The position numbers were made by a program, and so were the translations under genes. The notes under the pieces are model-generated. The model was given only the letters and a program-made list of their open reading frames with translations. It was not told the origin of the DNA and searched no databases. This document shows, piece by piece, positions 50,011-58,086 of a stretch of 64,000 nucleotides of DNA (within the stretch, counting starts at the first letter, position 1; the number at the start of each line of letters is the position of its first letter). Source of the stretch: Clostridiaceae bacterium (GTDB lineage Bacteria > Bacillota > Clostridia > Oscillospirales > QAMX01); NCBI GenBank assembly GCA_018384365.1, contig JAHAYX010000032.1:66826-130825 (forward strand). The letters are read 5' to 3'.

Positions 50011-50270
50011 GTTCTCTTCTCCTATCCTTTAGCGGCAGTTTTCCGGATACCGCCGTTCGACCTGGATTTCCCACTTCGTTTTTATCTTGTCATATCCGGA
50101 TGCGTTTTGTCAACCGCTTTTTCCTCCCATATCCGGAGGTTTTCGCAGCGAACCATCCAAAAAAATCGCCGCTGTCTTTACGGAAAATGGACAATTGCGC
50201 GGTACGGCTGTGTCAGGTTCCGAAAAACTGCATTTTTTTGAAAATTCTCTTTCTTTTGGTAATACACCAT
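50011..50270. other. divergent intergenic region
   Basis: Separates the leftward lipoprotein gene from the rightward mscS gene. A TTGACA on the minus strand (near 50110) lacks a well-spaced -10. No gene seen. Confidence 0.45.
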
Positions 50271-50278
50271 GTTATACT
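50270..50278 (+). promoter_or_regulatory. extended -10 promoter of mscS
   Basis: TG-T-TATACT (TATACT at 50273-50278) is an extended -10 element; no good -35 lies 17 nt upstream. About 70 bp before the start codon. Confidence 0.4.
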
Positions 50279-50354
50279 GGTGTCAGAAGGTTTCAAAATT
50301 CGGTTCCGGCAAATGAAGTTGGCTGAAAACCGAAAAAAGAAAGGAGAAAACCAC

Positions 50355-51158
50355 ATGGAATCCCTGATTTCCAACCTGGCCACCATGGCGACCGCCACGG
50401 GCGGCAAAATCGTTCTGGCAATTCTCGTTCTCATCATCGGCAATATCCTGATCAGAAGCCTGATGAAATTCCTTGGCAAAAGCAAACTTATGGAGAAGAT
50501 TGAGGGAACGGTGCGTACCTTTGTCCTCAGTTTTATCAAGGCAGGCCTTTATGTAATCCTTGTGATCTCCATCATCGGCATCCTGGGCGTCCCGATGGCC
50601 TCCGTGATCGCAGTTTTGGCTTCTGCGGGCGTGGCGGTTGGCCTGGCCCTGCAGGGAGCGCTTTCTAACCTGGCGGGCGGCATTATGCTGATGATCTTCA
50701 AGCCCTTCCATCAGGGCGATTACATCGCGGCAGCCGGTGTGGAAGGCGTTGTGAATGAAGTCACGCTGTTCTACACGGTCATTCTGACGCTGGATAATAA
50801 GCGCATCACCGTGCCGAACGGCAGCCTGATGAACGCCAATGTGACAGACTTTTCCTCCGAACCGCTGCGGCGCGTGGATCTCAGCTTTGCGTGCGCGAAG
50901 AGCGAAGCACCGGCAAAAATCCAGGATATGATGATTGCGGTGATGAAAGCCAACCCCAAGGTTCTGGCCGATCCGGAGCCTTTTGCACGGATCAGCGGCG
51001 GCACCAACGAAGCCATGGCCTTTACGGTGCGTGCCTGGTGTAAAAACGAGGATTACTGGGACGTGTATTTCGATCTGACGCAGAACATCACGGAAGCCAT
51101 GGCCGAAAATCATGTACAGGCCCCGGCCGTCCGCGTTACCACAGACGCACAGAAATAA
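50355..51158 (+). CDS. mscS: MscS-family mechanosensitive channel
   Basis: 267 residues from ATG 50355 (AAAGGAG 7 nt upstream); the longer open frame upstream has no start signal. Three transmembrane helices (about 15-40, 60-85 and 88-115). The pore helix is Gly/Ala-rich (ASAGVAVGLALQGALSNLAGG), followed by the beta domain with GDYIAAAGVEGVVNEV and VPNGSLMNANVTDFS. Releases solutes on hypo-osmotic shock. 18 bp before the YegP-like gene. Confidence 0.95.
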   Translation: MESLISNLATMATATGGKIVLAILVLIIGNILIRSLMKFLGKSKLMEKIEGTVRTFVLSFIKAGLYVILVISIIGILGVPMASVIAVLASAGVAVGLALQGALSNLAGGIMLMIFKPFHQGDYIAAAGVEGVVNEVTLFYTVILTLDNKRITVPNGSLMNANVTDFSSEPLRRVDLSFACAKSEAPAKIQDMMIAVMKANPKVLADPEPFARISGGTNEAMAFTVRAWCKNEDYWDVYFDLTQNITEAMAENHVQAPAVRVTTDAQK

Positions 51159-51176
51159 CAGCAGGAGGCAAAGAAT

Positions 51177-51548
51177 ATGGGTAAATTTGTGATGAAAACG
51201 ACTGCAACGGGTTTCACCTTCCGCCTGAAGGCCGGGAACGGCGAGGTGATCGCAACATCGGAAGTGTATTCTTCCGAAGCTGCCTGCCGGAACGGGATTC
51301 AAAGCGTGATGACCAACGCACCGATTGCCGCACTTGAGGATCAGACGGTCGAGGGCTACTCGGCAGAGAAGCATCCCAAGTTTGAGGTTTATCTGGACAA
51401 AAAAGGCGAATGCCGCTTCCGCCTGAAGGCCAGAAACGGAGAAATCATCGCCGTTTCCGAGGGATATACGGCAAAGGCATCCTGCTTAAACGGTGTGGAG
51501 AGCGTCCGTAAAAATGCAGCGGATGCGGAAATCGTCACGGAAGAATAA
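51177..51548 (+). CDS. YegP/DUF1508-family protein
   Basis: 123 residues made of two copies of the YegP unit (about 1-60 and 65-123): FTFRLKAGNGEVIATSEVYS and CRFRLKARNGEIIAVSEGYT. Small cytoplasmic alpha/beta protein, function unknown in the family. Co-transcribed with mscS (18 bp apart, GCAGGAGG upstream). Confidence 0.92.
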   Translation: MGKFVMKTTATGFTFRLKAGNGEVIATSEVYSSEAACRNGIQSVMTNAPIAALEDQTVEGYSAEKHPKFEVYLDKKGECRFRLKARNGEIIAVSEGYTAKASCLNGVESVRKNAADAEIVTEE

Positions 51549-51563
51549 CACCGGTTTTAAAAA

Positions 51564-51604
51564 AAGCGCGGCTTGTCCGAAAGGACGGGCCTGCGCTTTT
51601 TTCG
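51564..51604 (+). terminator. mscS-yegP terminator
   Basis: AAGCGCGGCTTGTCC pairs imperfectly with GGACGGGCCTGCGCTT around GAAA, followed by TTTTT. Confidence 0.75.
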
Positions 51605-51667
51605 TGTCCGGAATTTTTCGCCTCGGTGTATTTTTCGACGGATTCGGAAAGGAATTTGCATTTTCTG

Positions 51668-51696
51668 TTGAGTTTTCCGGGGAAACCCCGTATAAT
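51668..51696 (+). promoter_or_regulatory. promoter with a perfect palindrome in the spacer
   Basis: TTGAGT (51668-51673), 17-nt spacer, TATAAT (51691-51696). The spacer ends in CGGGGAAACCCCG (51678-51690), a perfect inverted repeat abutting the -10 box, a likely operator. It drives the three-gene signalling operon. Confidence 0.7.
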
Positions 51697-51758
51697 TGAG
51701 AGTGATTTATACTGGAAAGAATTGATTGCCGGTGCGCGGGAAAGGGAGGCGCGGTCTT

Positions 51759-53444
51759 TTGAAAACAAAATCAAATACATGGACCGTAGCCGTGATTAGC
51801 CTGCTGGTTATCACAGCGGATCTCATCCAGATACTCCACAATGCCAATTTGACTCTTCTGCCGAACTTGCCGGAATTTCGAATGCTGACGGATCTCATCC
51901 GTGTTTCCATCCATGTTGCGCTGATCACCATGTGGGGTTTTTCGCTGTATCACCGCATTGTGCAGATGCAGGCCAGATGGTATCTCTGCGGCATCGCGAT
52001 CCTGATGCTTTTCTGGCTGCATCTCAAGGTTCTGAAATACTATATTGTCATGGATGTCAATGCAGTCAGATACCTCTGGTACCTGTATTATCTGCCGCTG
52101 CTTTATATTCCGCTGTTTGCCCTGTTTGCCGCGTTATTTCTCGGGAAGGCAGAATCCTACCGCCTGCCCCGCTGGATCCATTTTCTTCACATCCCGGCGG
52201 CGGCGCTGTTCCTGCTTGTGCTGAGCAACGATCTGCACCAGCTGGTTTTCCGTTTCCCGGCAGATGCCGCTGTCTTTTCCGACCATGCTTACCAGCGCGG
52301 CGCCGGCTATGCGCTGGTTTTTATCTGGTTTGCAGCCTGTTCGTTCCTCGCTTTTTGCATCATGTTCACCCGCAGCAGATTCTATCGGAAGCGGAAGGAA
52401 TTCCTGCCCCTGATCCTCTCTTTGGCTCTGTCGATGACGTATATTTTAACCTATATGGTGAATTTCCCACTGACTGTTTTCCTGGCGGGAGATTCCAGCG
52501 CGGCTTGCTGTCTGCTCTTCGCTGCCGTTATTGAAAGCTGTATTTACTGCAGAATGATTCCCACCAACACGCGCTATAATGAAATGTTTGCTGCTTCCGT
52601 CGGAAACAATGCGCAGATTGTGGATGCGTCGTACCGGGTGCGGTATGCTTCCGGAGAAGCAGTGCAGATTCCGGTGGAAAAAATGAAGGAAGCGGAAAAC
52701 GGCCCCGTGATGCTGGGAGAAGAAACGATTTTGCATCATATGCCAATCGCCGGAGGCCATGCCGTCTGGGTGGAGGATATCTCGGAGCTTTCGAAACTGC
52801 GCAGGGAATTGACGGATACGCAGGAAGAACTGATCGAACGCAATGCCATGCTGGAATACGAATATAATCTGGAGAAGCAGAGAAAGACGGTGGAAGAGCA
52901 GAACCGTTTGTATGATCTGCTTGCCTCCTCCACGCGAAAACAGTTGGATCAGATCTCCCTGCTGATGCAGGACTACGAAGCGGCCGGTACGGATACGGAG
53001 GCAGGCCGGGCCATTCTGTCCCGTATCGCTGTTTTAGGCAGCTATGTCAAAAGAAAAAAGCATCTGATGCTTTCCGTTTACAGCGATTTCAACATCGCGG
53101 AGGGAGAATTAAAGCGTGCCTTTGCAGAATCGCTCCACTATCTCCAGTTCATGGGCGTGCGCTGCACGCTGTATGTGGACACCGGCAGACATTATCTCCC
53201 GGGCACCATGGCAGCGTTTGCCTATGACTTCTTTGAAACGGTGACAGAGACCGCGCTGGACAGCTTGACCTCCATGATGGTCACGGTCAGCGAGGTATCG
53301 GATGTGTTCCGTGTCCGTCTGATCGTCGGCTGTGGGGAGGATCTGCGTGTTTTGCAGAAGGAATACCCCGCTGCCATGATCGAAGCGTCTGACGAGGACG
53401 AGTGGACCCTGGTTCTCCCGCTGAAGGGAGGAACTGCCGGATGA
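51759..53444 (+). CDS. 7TM sensor protein with degenerate kinase-like C-terminus
   Basis: 561 residues from TTG 51759 (GGGAGG 9 nt upstream). Seven or so transmembrane helices occupy about 8-250, as in the histidine-kinase 7TM N-terminal region. A PAS-like piece (about 280-340) and a coiled coil (about 345-400) follow. The C-terminal 130 residues have the layout of an HATPase (FAYDFFETVTETALDSLTS where an N-box would be, then VRLIVGCG), but the key Asn and the G-boxes are missing and no phosphoacceptor His motif is evident. It overlaps the next gene by ATGA and is probably a co-sensor. Confidence 0.8.
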   Translation: MKTKSNTWTVAVISLLVITADLIQILHNANLTLLPNLPEFRMLTDLIRVSIHVALITMWGFSLYHRIVQMQARWYLCGIAILMLFWLHLKVLKYYIVMDVNAVRYLWYLYYLPLLYIPLFALFAALFLGKAESYRLPRWIHFLHIPAAALFLLVLSNDLHQLVFRFPADAAVFSDHAYQRGAGYALVFIWFAACSFLAFCIMFTRSRFYRKRKEFLPLILSLALSMTYILTYMVNFPLTVFLAGDSSAACCLLFAAVIESCIYCRMIPTNTRYNEMFAASVGNNAQIVDASYRVRYASGEAVQIPVEKMKEAENGPVMLGEETILHHMPIAGGHAVWVEDISELSKLRRELTDTQEELIERNAMLEYEYNLEKQRKTVEEQNRLYDLLASSTRKQLDQISLLMQDYEAAGTDTEAGRAILSRIAVLGSYVKRKKHLMLSVYSDFNIAEGELKRAFAESLHYLQFMGVRCTLYVDTGRHYLPGTMAAFAYDFFETVTETALDSLTSMMVTVSEVSDVFRVRLIVGCGEDLRVLQKEYPAAMIEASDEDEWTLVLPLKGGTAG

Positions 53445-54700
53445 TCTGTTATTGCCTGCTGCCGCACAACGGTCAGATGCTGCTGATTCTTTCCACGTAT
53501 CTGATCTGTACGGCAGAATTCGGTCTGCTGCTCTACCGAATTTCGAGACGGAGCGCTCTCCGGTACAGAATTGTGGATGGTGTTTTACAGCTTTTCTCTC
53601 TGCTATTGCTGGTTTTCCTGATTTGCAGCAATCGGGATGCCCCGCCGCTCTTTCACATCCCTGTACTGGTGCCTGTTTTGTCCATGGCGGCTGTTTTGCT
53701 GTATACCGCAGTGGGGGGTTATCGGGAATGGCGCCGGAGTAAGGAGGAAATCAGCGACTGGTCGATCAAGGAGGCCATTGACGACCTGCCTGCGGGACTG
53801 TGTTTCGCCGATTCGACGGGGCGTGTGATCCTCTGCAACCGGAAAATGGACGCCCTGACGAATCTCCTGATCGGACGGCATCCGCAGACGCTTGCGGAAC
53901 TGGAAAGAGCCCTGCGTGACCTTCCATCCCGAAGCGGCGTGGTTGCGCTGGGGGATGTTTCCGGCTGCTATCGGTTCCCGGACGGAAGAATCTACCGCTT
54001 CCGCAGCAATCCGCTGAGCGGAGAAGAATTGTCCGGCTATACGCAGTTTTCCGCTTTTGATGAAACGGAAATTTACCGGGGAAACGTGAAACTCCGCAAA
54101 AGTAATGAACGGCTGCAGCAGGTGAACCGGAAACTGCAGAGAATGTACGAGCGCATGGCGGACGACGTGCGGGAAAAAGAAAGTCTGGAACTGAAGGTTT
54201 ATCTGCACGACGTTCTGGGAAGAAGCCTGCTGACGGTGCAGGACGTGAAAAACAGCACGTCGCTGGAAGTGAAGGAAAAACTGAAAAACCTGAAGGAAGC
54301 GGTAAGCCTGCTGGCGTCAAGCCGTCTGTCCCTGCGCGGTACGATGGAGGAAGCACGGCAAAAAGCGGCGGAAATGGGCGTCGAAGTCCTGGTCGAGGGG
54401 TATATTCCACCGGATACGGAGATGGAGAATCTGGTTTCTGCGGCTGTCCGGGAATGTGTGACGAATTGCATCCGCCACGCGCAGGGAACTGCCGTGTACG
54501 TGAAGATTACCCAGCGCAGCGGCATCCTGCGAACGGAGATTACCAACAACGGCAAGGCGCCGGAACATCAAATTACAGAGGGCAGCGGCCTGTCTTCTCT
54601 CAGAAGAAGCGTGGAGGCTTCCGGCGGTGAAATGCACGTATCTCACCGGCCTGCGTTTTCTCTGGTGCTGCATCTGCCCAGGAAGGGGGACAGCTTGTGA
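53441..54700 (+). CDS. sensor histidine kinase (HisKA_3/LytS-like)
   Basis: 419 residues from ATG 53441, overlapping the previous stop. Two transmembrane segments near the N-terminus (about 10-30 and 45-95). A PAS-like domain (about 115-200: LPAGLCFADSTGRVILCNRK). A coiled coil leads to a DHp-like helix with YLHDVLGRSLLTVQ (about 255; conserved His and the H-D-x-L-G pattern of HisKA_3 kinases). HATPase at about 325-415 with VRECVTNCIRHA and GSGLSSLRRSVEASGG intact. It should phosphorylate the next gene's product. Confidence 0.88.
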   Translation: MICYCLLPHNGQMLLILSTYLICTAEFGLLLYRISRRSALRYRIVDGVLQLFSLLLLVFLICSNRDAPPLFHIPVLVPVLSMAAVLLYTAVGGYREWRRSKEEISDWSIKEAIDDLPAGLCFADSTGRVILCNRKMDALTNLLIGRHPQTLAELERALRDLPSRSGVVALGDVSGCYRFPDGRIYRFRSNPLSGEELSGYTQFSAFDETEIYRGNVKLRKSNERLQQVNRKLQRMYERMADDVREKESLELKVYLHDVLGRSLLTVQDVKNSTSLEVKEKLKNLKEAVSLLASSRLSLRGTMEEARQKAAEMGVEVLVEGYIPPDTEMENLVSAAVRECVTNCIRHAQGTAVYVKITQRSGILRTEITNNGKAPEHQITEGSGLSSLRRSVEASGGEMHVSHRPAFSLVLHLPRKGDSL

Positions 54701-55326
54701 TCCATATCATTCTGGTTGAGGATGACCTCTACATACAGGAATATTTTGCGCATCTGCTGACTTCCGACGGGCGGTTTCGCCTGGCCGGCGCCGTTCGTGA
54801 CGCTTTTGAAGCGGAAACACTCTGCGATCAGCATATCGACCTTGTGCTGATGGATGTGCTGACGCTGCACCGTCATTCCGGCCTTGCGGCCGGCAGGAGG
54901 ATCAAGGAAGCGCATCCGCATATCAAAGTGGTGATTATGACCTCGCTTGTGGACCCGGAAGTGCTGGCAAAGGCAAAGGCGGGCTGTGCGGACAGCCTGT
55001 GGTATAAAGATCATGGCGACGAGCAGCTTCTGGATGTCATCTGCCACACGATGCAGGGCGAGCGTGTGTTCCCCGATGAGTCGCCTGCGGTGGAATTGGA
55101 GGGGATTCTGTCAAACGACATCGCCCCGGCGCAGCTGGAAATCCTGCGCTGCTTTATCCGGGGAATGACGTATGCGGAAATCGGCAAAAAGTTTGGCATC
55201 ACAAGCGACGGCGCCCGGTGGCACATCCGGGAACTGGTGAAAAAATGCGGTTTTGCCAATAAGGAGGAGCTGGTTGCTGCGGCTATCTCCGGGAAATTGA
55301 TCGTGACGACGCTCAAGGATGAATAA
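54697..55326 (+). CDS. NarL/LuxR-like response regulator
   Basis: 209 residues from GTG 54697, overlapping the kinase stop (GTGA). Receiver at about 1-120: HIILVEDDLYIQEY, LVLMDVLTLHR with the phosphoacceptor Asp near 50, VIMTSL and WYKDHG (Lys present, but Asp replaces the usual Pro after it). The C-terminal helix-turn-helix (about 145-200) has IRGMTYAEIGKKFGITSDGA. Cognate regulator of the kinase. The palindrome in the operon promoter is a candidate target. Confidence 0.9.
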   Translation: MIHIILVEDDLYIQEYFAHLLTSDGRFRLAGAVRDAFEAETLCDQHIDLVLMDVLTLHRHSGLAAGRRIKEAHPHIKVVIMTSLVDPEVLAKAKAGCADSLWYKDHGDEQLLDVICHTMQGERVFPDESPAVELEGILSNDIAPAQLEILRCFIRGMTYAEIGKKFGITSDGARWHIRELVKKCGFANKEELVAAAISGKLIVTTLKDE

Positions 55327-55345
55327 AGGCTTTGGTGCGGTATCG

Positions 55346-55379
55346 AAAAAGACCTGCTTTTATAAAGCGGGTCTTTTTT
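55346..55379 (+). terminator. terminator of the kinase/regulator operon
   Basis: AAAAAGACCTGCTTT and AAAGCGGGTCTTTTTT form a stem around TAT with one mismatch-like position, 20 bp after the stop. Confidence 0.85.
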
Positions 55380-55435
55380 CATGCCAAAGCGGCAGCAATT
55401 TTCTTTGCAGGGGGTAAAACCTCCGCTTCCGGTAG

Positions 55436-55545
55436 TTACAGTCGAAAAAAGGCAGGTTAAAATGAAAATAAGAAAATTCTGCCGTGTCCTGCGCCGAATA
55501 CGCTGGAATAAAGTGGACTCTTTCACTTTTTCAGGCGGTTTTTGA
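55436..55545 (+). other. weak promoter followed by a 27-codon ORF
   Basis: TTACAG (55436-55441), 16-nt spacer, TAAAAT (55458-55463). An ATG at 55462 opens a 27-residue basic frame starting M-K-I-R-K-F-C-R ending at 55545, but its start overlaps the -10 box, so both cannot be used together. AAAGTG/CACTTT (near 55511-55529) forms a weak hairpin with a T-run. I report it as undecided sequence upstream of the pseudo-receiver gene. Confidence 0.25.
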
Positions 55546-55613
55546 CGGGCGCGGGCGATACCTCAACCGGCGGGTGGTCAGCAGAAATTATAGCCGGGAA
55601 GGGCGGTGATTCT

Positions 55614-55997
55614 ATGCGGAGGATCGTGCTGGATATGCAGAGCGGCATTTTTGCAAGGGCAATCCAGCGAACGTTGTTGCAGGAACTGGATAATTATCAG
55701 ATCATCATATCGGAATCGCCCGATATGACCGTACAGCAATGCAGGACCTTTAAGCCCTATGCGCTCCTGATGGAGGCAACGGGGTATACGCCCTGGATGC
55801 TGGACGAGCGGATGGCAATCCGGGACAGGGTCAAGCAGCTTGACCCGGAATGCAGGATTGTCATCCTGGTGGACGATGTGGCGGACGGCGCATTGGCAGA
55901 ACGGGTCAAGAATGCCAAGCGGGATGGGAAAATTGACGCTTTTCTCTTCGGTTCCGTTACGGATACGTACTTTGCTGCCGTGATGGACAGTCTGTAA
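55614..55997 (+). CDS. pseudo-receiver domain protein
   Basis: 127 residues from ATG 55614 (GGGCGGTGAT upstream; weak site). The fold pattern is that of a CheY-like receiver: alternating strands MRRIVLDM, YQIIISESP, ALLMEATG, RIVILVDDV, DAFLFGSV. The phosphoacceptor Asp position (ALLMEATG) holds Glu, the N-terminal acidic pair is missing, and the conserved Lys is not evident. It should not be phosphorylated normally. It stands alone between two operons; related by location to the upstream two-component system. Confidence 0.65.
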   Translation: MRRIVLDMQSGIFARAIQRTLLQELDNYQIIISESPDMTVQQCRTFKPYALLMEATGYTPWMLDERMAIRDRVKQLDPECRIVILVDDVADGALAERVKNAKRDGKIDAFLFGSVTDTYFAAVMDSL

Positions 55998-56120
55998 AAG
56001 CGGCGGCCGGAAGCCGGAAAGACCGGCTGACCTTGTGAATTTTCGCAGCAGCGCGTAATAGCGTCAGATAACGCACGGGTTTTCCTTTGTTGATGAAATG
56101 TATTTGAAAGGAGAAAGACT

Positions 56121-57548
56121 ATGGGATTGATTAAAGCAGCATTGGGTGCAGCGGGCGGCGTATTGGCCGATCAGTGGAAAGAATACTTTTACTGCGAGGC
56201 ACTGCCGGCAAACGTACTGGCTATCAAGGGACAGAAGCGTGTGGGAGGCCGTTCCAGCAACACGAAGGGCTCGGACAACATCATCTCAAGCGGCTCGATC
56301 ATTGCCGTGGCCGACGGCCAGTGTATGCTGATCGTCGAGCAGGGCAAGGTGGTGGACGTCTGCGCCGAGCCGGGTGAATATACCTATGATGCCTCCACGG
56401 AGCCTTCGATTTTCGCAGGTGGCCTGAACAAGGAAAACATCCTGAACGTCCTTTCCACCGTGGGCAAGCGTTTCACCTTTGGCGGCGAAGCGCCCAAGGA
56501 TCAGAGAGTGTATTACTTCAATACCAAGGAATTGATTGGCAATAAATATGGTACGCCGTCGCCGGTGCCGTTCCGCGTCGTCGACCAGCGTGCCGGCATT
56601 GACATTGATATTGCCGTCCGCTGCTTCGGTGAATATTCTTACCGTGTTTCCAATCCGCTGCTGTTCTACACGAATGTTTGCGGCAACGTGGAATCCGGTT
56701 ATGACCGCAGCCTGATTGACAGCCAGCTGAAAACAGAACTTTTAACGGCCCTGCAGCCGGCATTCGCCCGTATTTCTGACATGGGCATCCGCTATTCGGC
56801 ACTGCCGGGACACACGCAGGAACTGGCGGAGGCACTGAATGAGGTGCTGTCGTCGAAATGGCGTGATCTGCGCGGCCTGGAGATCGTTTCCTTCGGCGTA
56901 TCCTCTGTGAAAGCCAGCGAGGAAGACGAGCAGATGATTAAGGAAATGCAGCGCAACGCGGCCTTTATGGATCCGACGCGCGCGGCAGCACATCTGGTCG
57001 GTGCACAGGCCGGCGCGATGCAGTCTGCCGCCTCCAACCAGGGCGCAGGCCCGGCAATGGCCTTTATGGGAATGAATATGGCCGGTCAGATGGGCGGCAT
57101 GAACGCACAGAGCCTGTATCAGATGGGCCAGCAGCAGCCTCAGGTGCAGCAGCAGCCTGCACCGGCAGCGCCTGCCGCCAACAGCTGGACCTGCGCCTGC
57201 GGCGCAGTGGCTACCGGCAAGTTCTGCCCGGAATGCGGCGCAAAGAAGCCGGAACCGAAGCCTGCGGCAGACAGCTGGGTCTGTCCCTCCTGCGGCGCGG
57301 CGGCCACCGGCAAGTTCTGTCCGGAATGCGGCACAAAGAAGCCGGAACCGAAGCCCGACGGATGGGTCTGCCCCACCTGCGGCGCGGTGAACAAAGGCAA
57401 ATTCTGCGCGGAATGCGGCACGAAAAAGCCTGCGGGCGTACCGCAGTACCGCTGCGATAAGTGCGGCTGGGAGCCTGCCGATCCCACAAAGCCGCCGAAG
57501 TTCTGCCCGGAGTGCGGGGATCCTTTTGATGATGGAGATATCCGGTGA
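56121..57548 (+). CDS. SPFH-domain protein with C-terminal zinc ribbons (YdjI-like)
   Basis: 475 residues; AAAGGAG 8 nt before the ATG. Residues 1-300 are an SPFH/virion-core-like domain similar in plan to Bacillus YdjI (ALPANVLAIKGQKR, SGSIIAVADGQCMLIVEQGK, FTFGGEAPKDQRVYYF). A Gly/Met/Gln-rich linker follows (about 300-350), then four zinc ribbons (about 353-475) with repeated C-x-C/C-x2-C and FCPECG. In Bacillus, YdjI recruits PspA (YdjF) to stressed membrane with YdjG/YdjH. Here YdjG- and YdjH-like genes follow, but no pspA is in view. Heads the seven-gene cluster. Confidence 0.88.
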   Translation: MGLIKAALGAAGGVLADQWKEYFYCEALPANVLAIKGQKRVGGRSSNTKGSDNIISSGSIIAVADGQCMLIVEQGKVVDVCAEPGEYTYDASTEPSIFAGGLNKENILNVLSTVGKRFTFGGEAPKDQRVYYFNTKELIGNKYGTPSPVPFRVVDQRAGIDIDIAVRCFGEYSYRVSNPLLFYTNVCGNVESGYDRSLIDSQLKTELLTALQPAFARISDMGIRYSALPGHTQELAEALNEVLSSKWRDLRGLEIVSFGVSSVKASEEDEQMIKEMQRNAAFMDPTRAAAHLVGAQAGAMQSAASNQGAGPAMAFMGMNMAGQMGGMNAQSLYQMGQQQPQVQQQPAPAAPAANSWTCACGAVATGKFCPECGAKKPEPKPAADSWVCPSCGAAATGKFCPECGTKKPEPKPDGWVCPTCGAVNKGKFCAECGTKKPAGVPQYRCDKCGWEPADPTKPPKFCPECGDPFDDGDIR

Positions 57549-58069
57549 AAAAGGGATGGATGCCTGCTTTGATCCTGATTCCGGCTTTTCTGGTGGTGCT
57601 TGTGGGTGCGTTTTTCCTGCTCCGGCATTTTGTCATAAAAAATGTTCCCGACATAGGCGGAGGGAAGAATCCGGATGCGATTGGAGAAACGGATGGCCTG
57701 GAAATGTGGGACGGCGATTTTACCTATGTGGATAACGAAGTTCTCCTGCCGGTGCTGGCCGGCACCTGGGAGAGCGCCGACGGACAGTACGAGATGTCAT
57801 TGTCGGAGGATTACCGGATTCAGCTTCGTAAGAACGGCGAAACCTTGCTGGACGGCGAATACGACTTTGTCTACCTCCAGCCCGGCAAGGTTTTCAGCAC
57901 GGATTTACGGCTGAACACTACCGAACTTACAAGGTTGAACGGAACGGTCATAGGCGAGATCTGCGATCTGCGTCACGAAGTGTCCGACGATGATGAAAAC
58001 GGCAGAATTGTCCTGATGTTTGCAGAAGGTTCTTTGGACACCGGGACCGTTGAATTCAAAAAGCAGTAG
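57545..58069 (+). CDS. membrane-anchored small protein
   Basis: 174 residues from GTG 57545, overlapping the previous stop by GTGA. One transmembrane segment near the N-terminus (about 6-28: ALILIPAFLVVLVGAFFLL), then an extracytoplasmic domain (about 60-174) with a lipocalin-like strand pattern: LAGTWESADGQYEMSLSE, GEYDFVYLQ. The same LxGTWxxxDGxY-type theme recurs in the zinc-ribbon protein at 62568 (GGTWKLDGETFTF), so the two outer domains may be related. Function unknown. Confidence 0.75.
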   Translation: MKKGWMPALILIPAFLVVLVGAFFLLRHFVIKNVPDIGGGKNPDAIGETDGLEMWDGDFTYVDNEVLLPVLAGTWESADGQYEMSLSEDYRIQLRKNGETLLDGEYDFVYLQPGKVFSTDLRLNTTELTRLNGTVIGEICDLRHEVSDDDENGRIVLMFAEGSLDTGTVEFKKQ

Positions 58070-58086
58070 CTTTGGAGGAAAATAGC

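Noticed and set aside
53766-54410. Minus-strand open frames inside the sensor-kinase gene
   Set aside because: Shadows; the overlapping stop/start pairs of the plus-strand genes (ATGA, GTGA) show the real frames.
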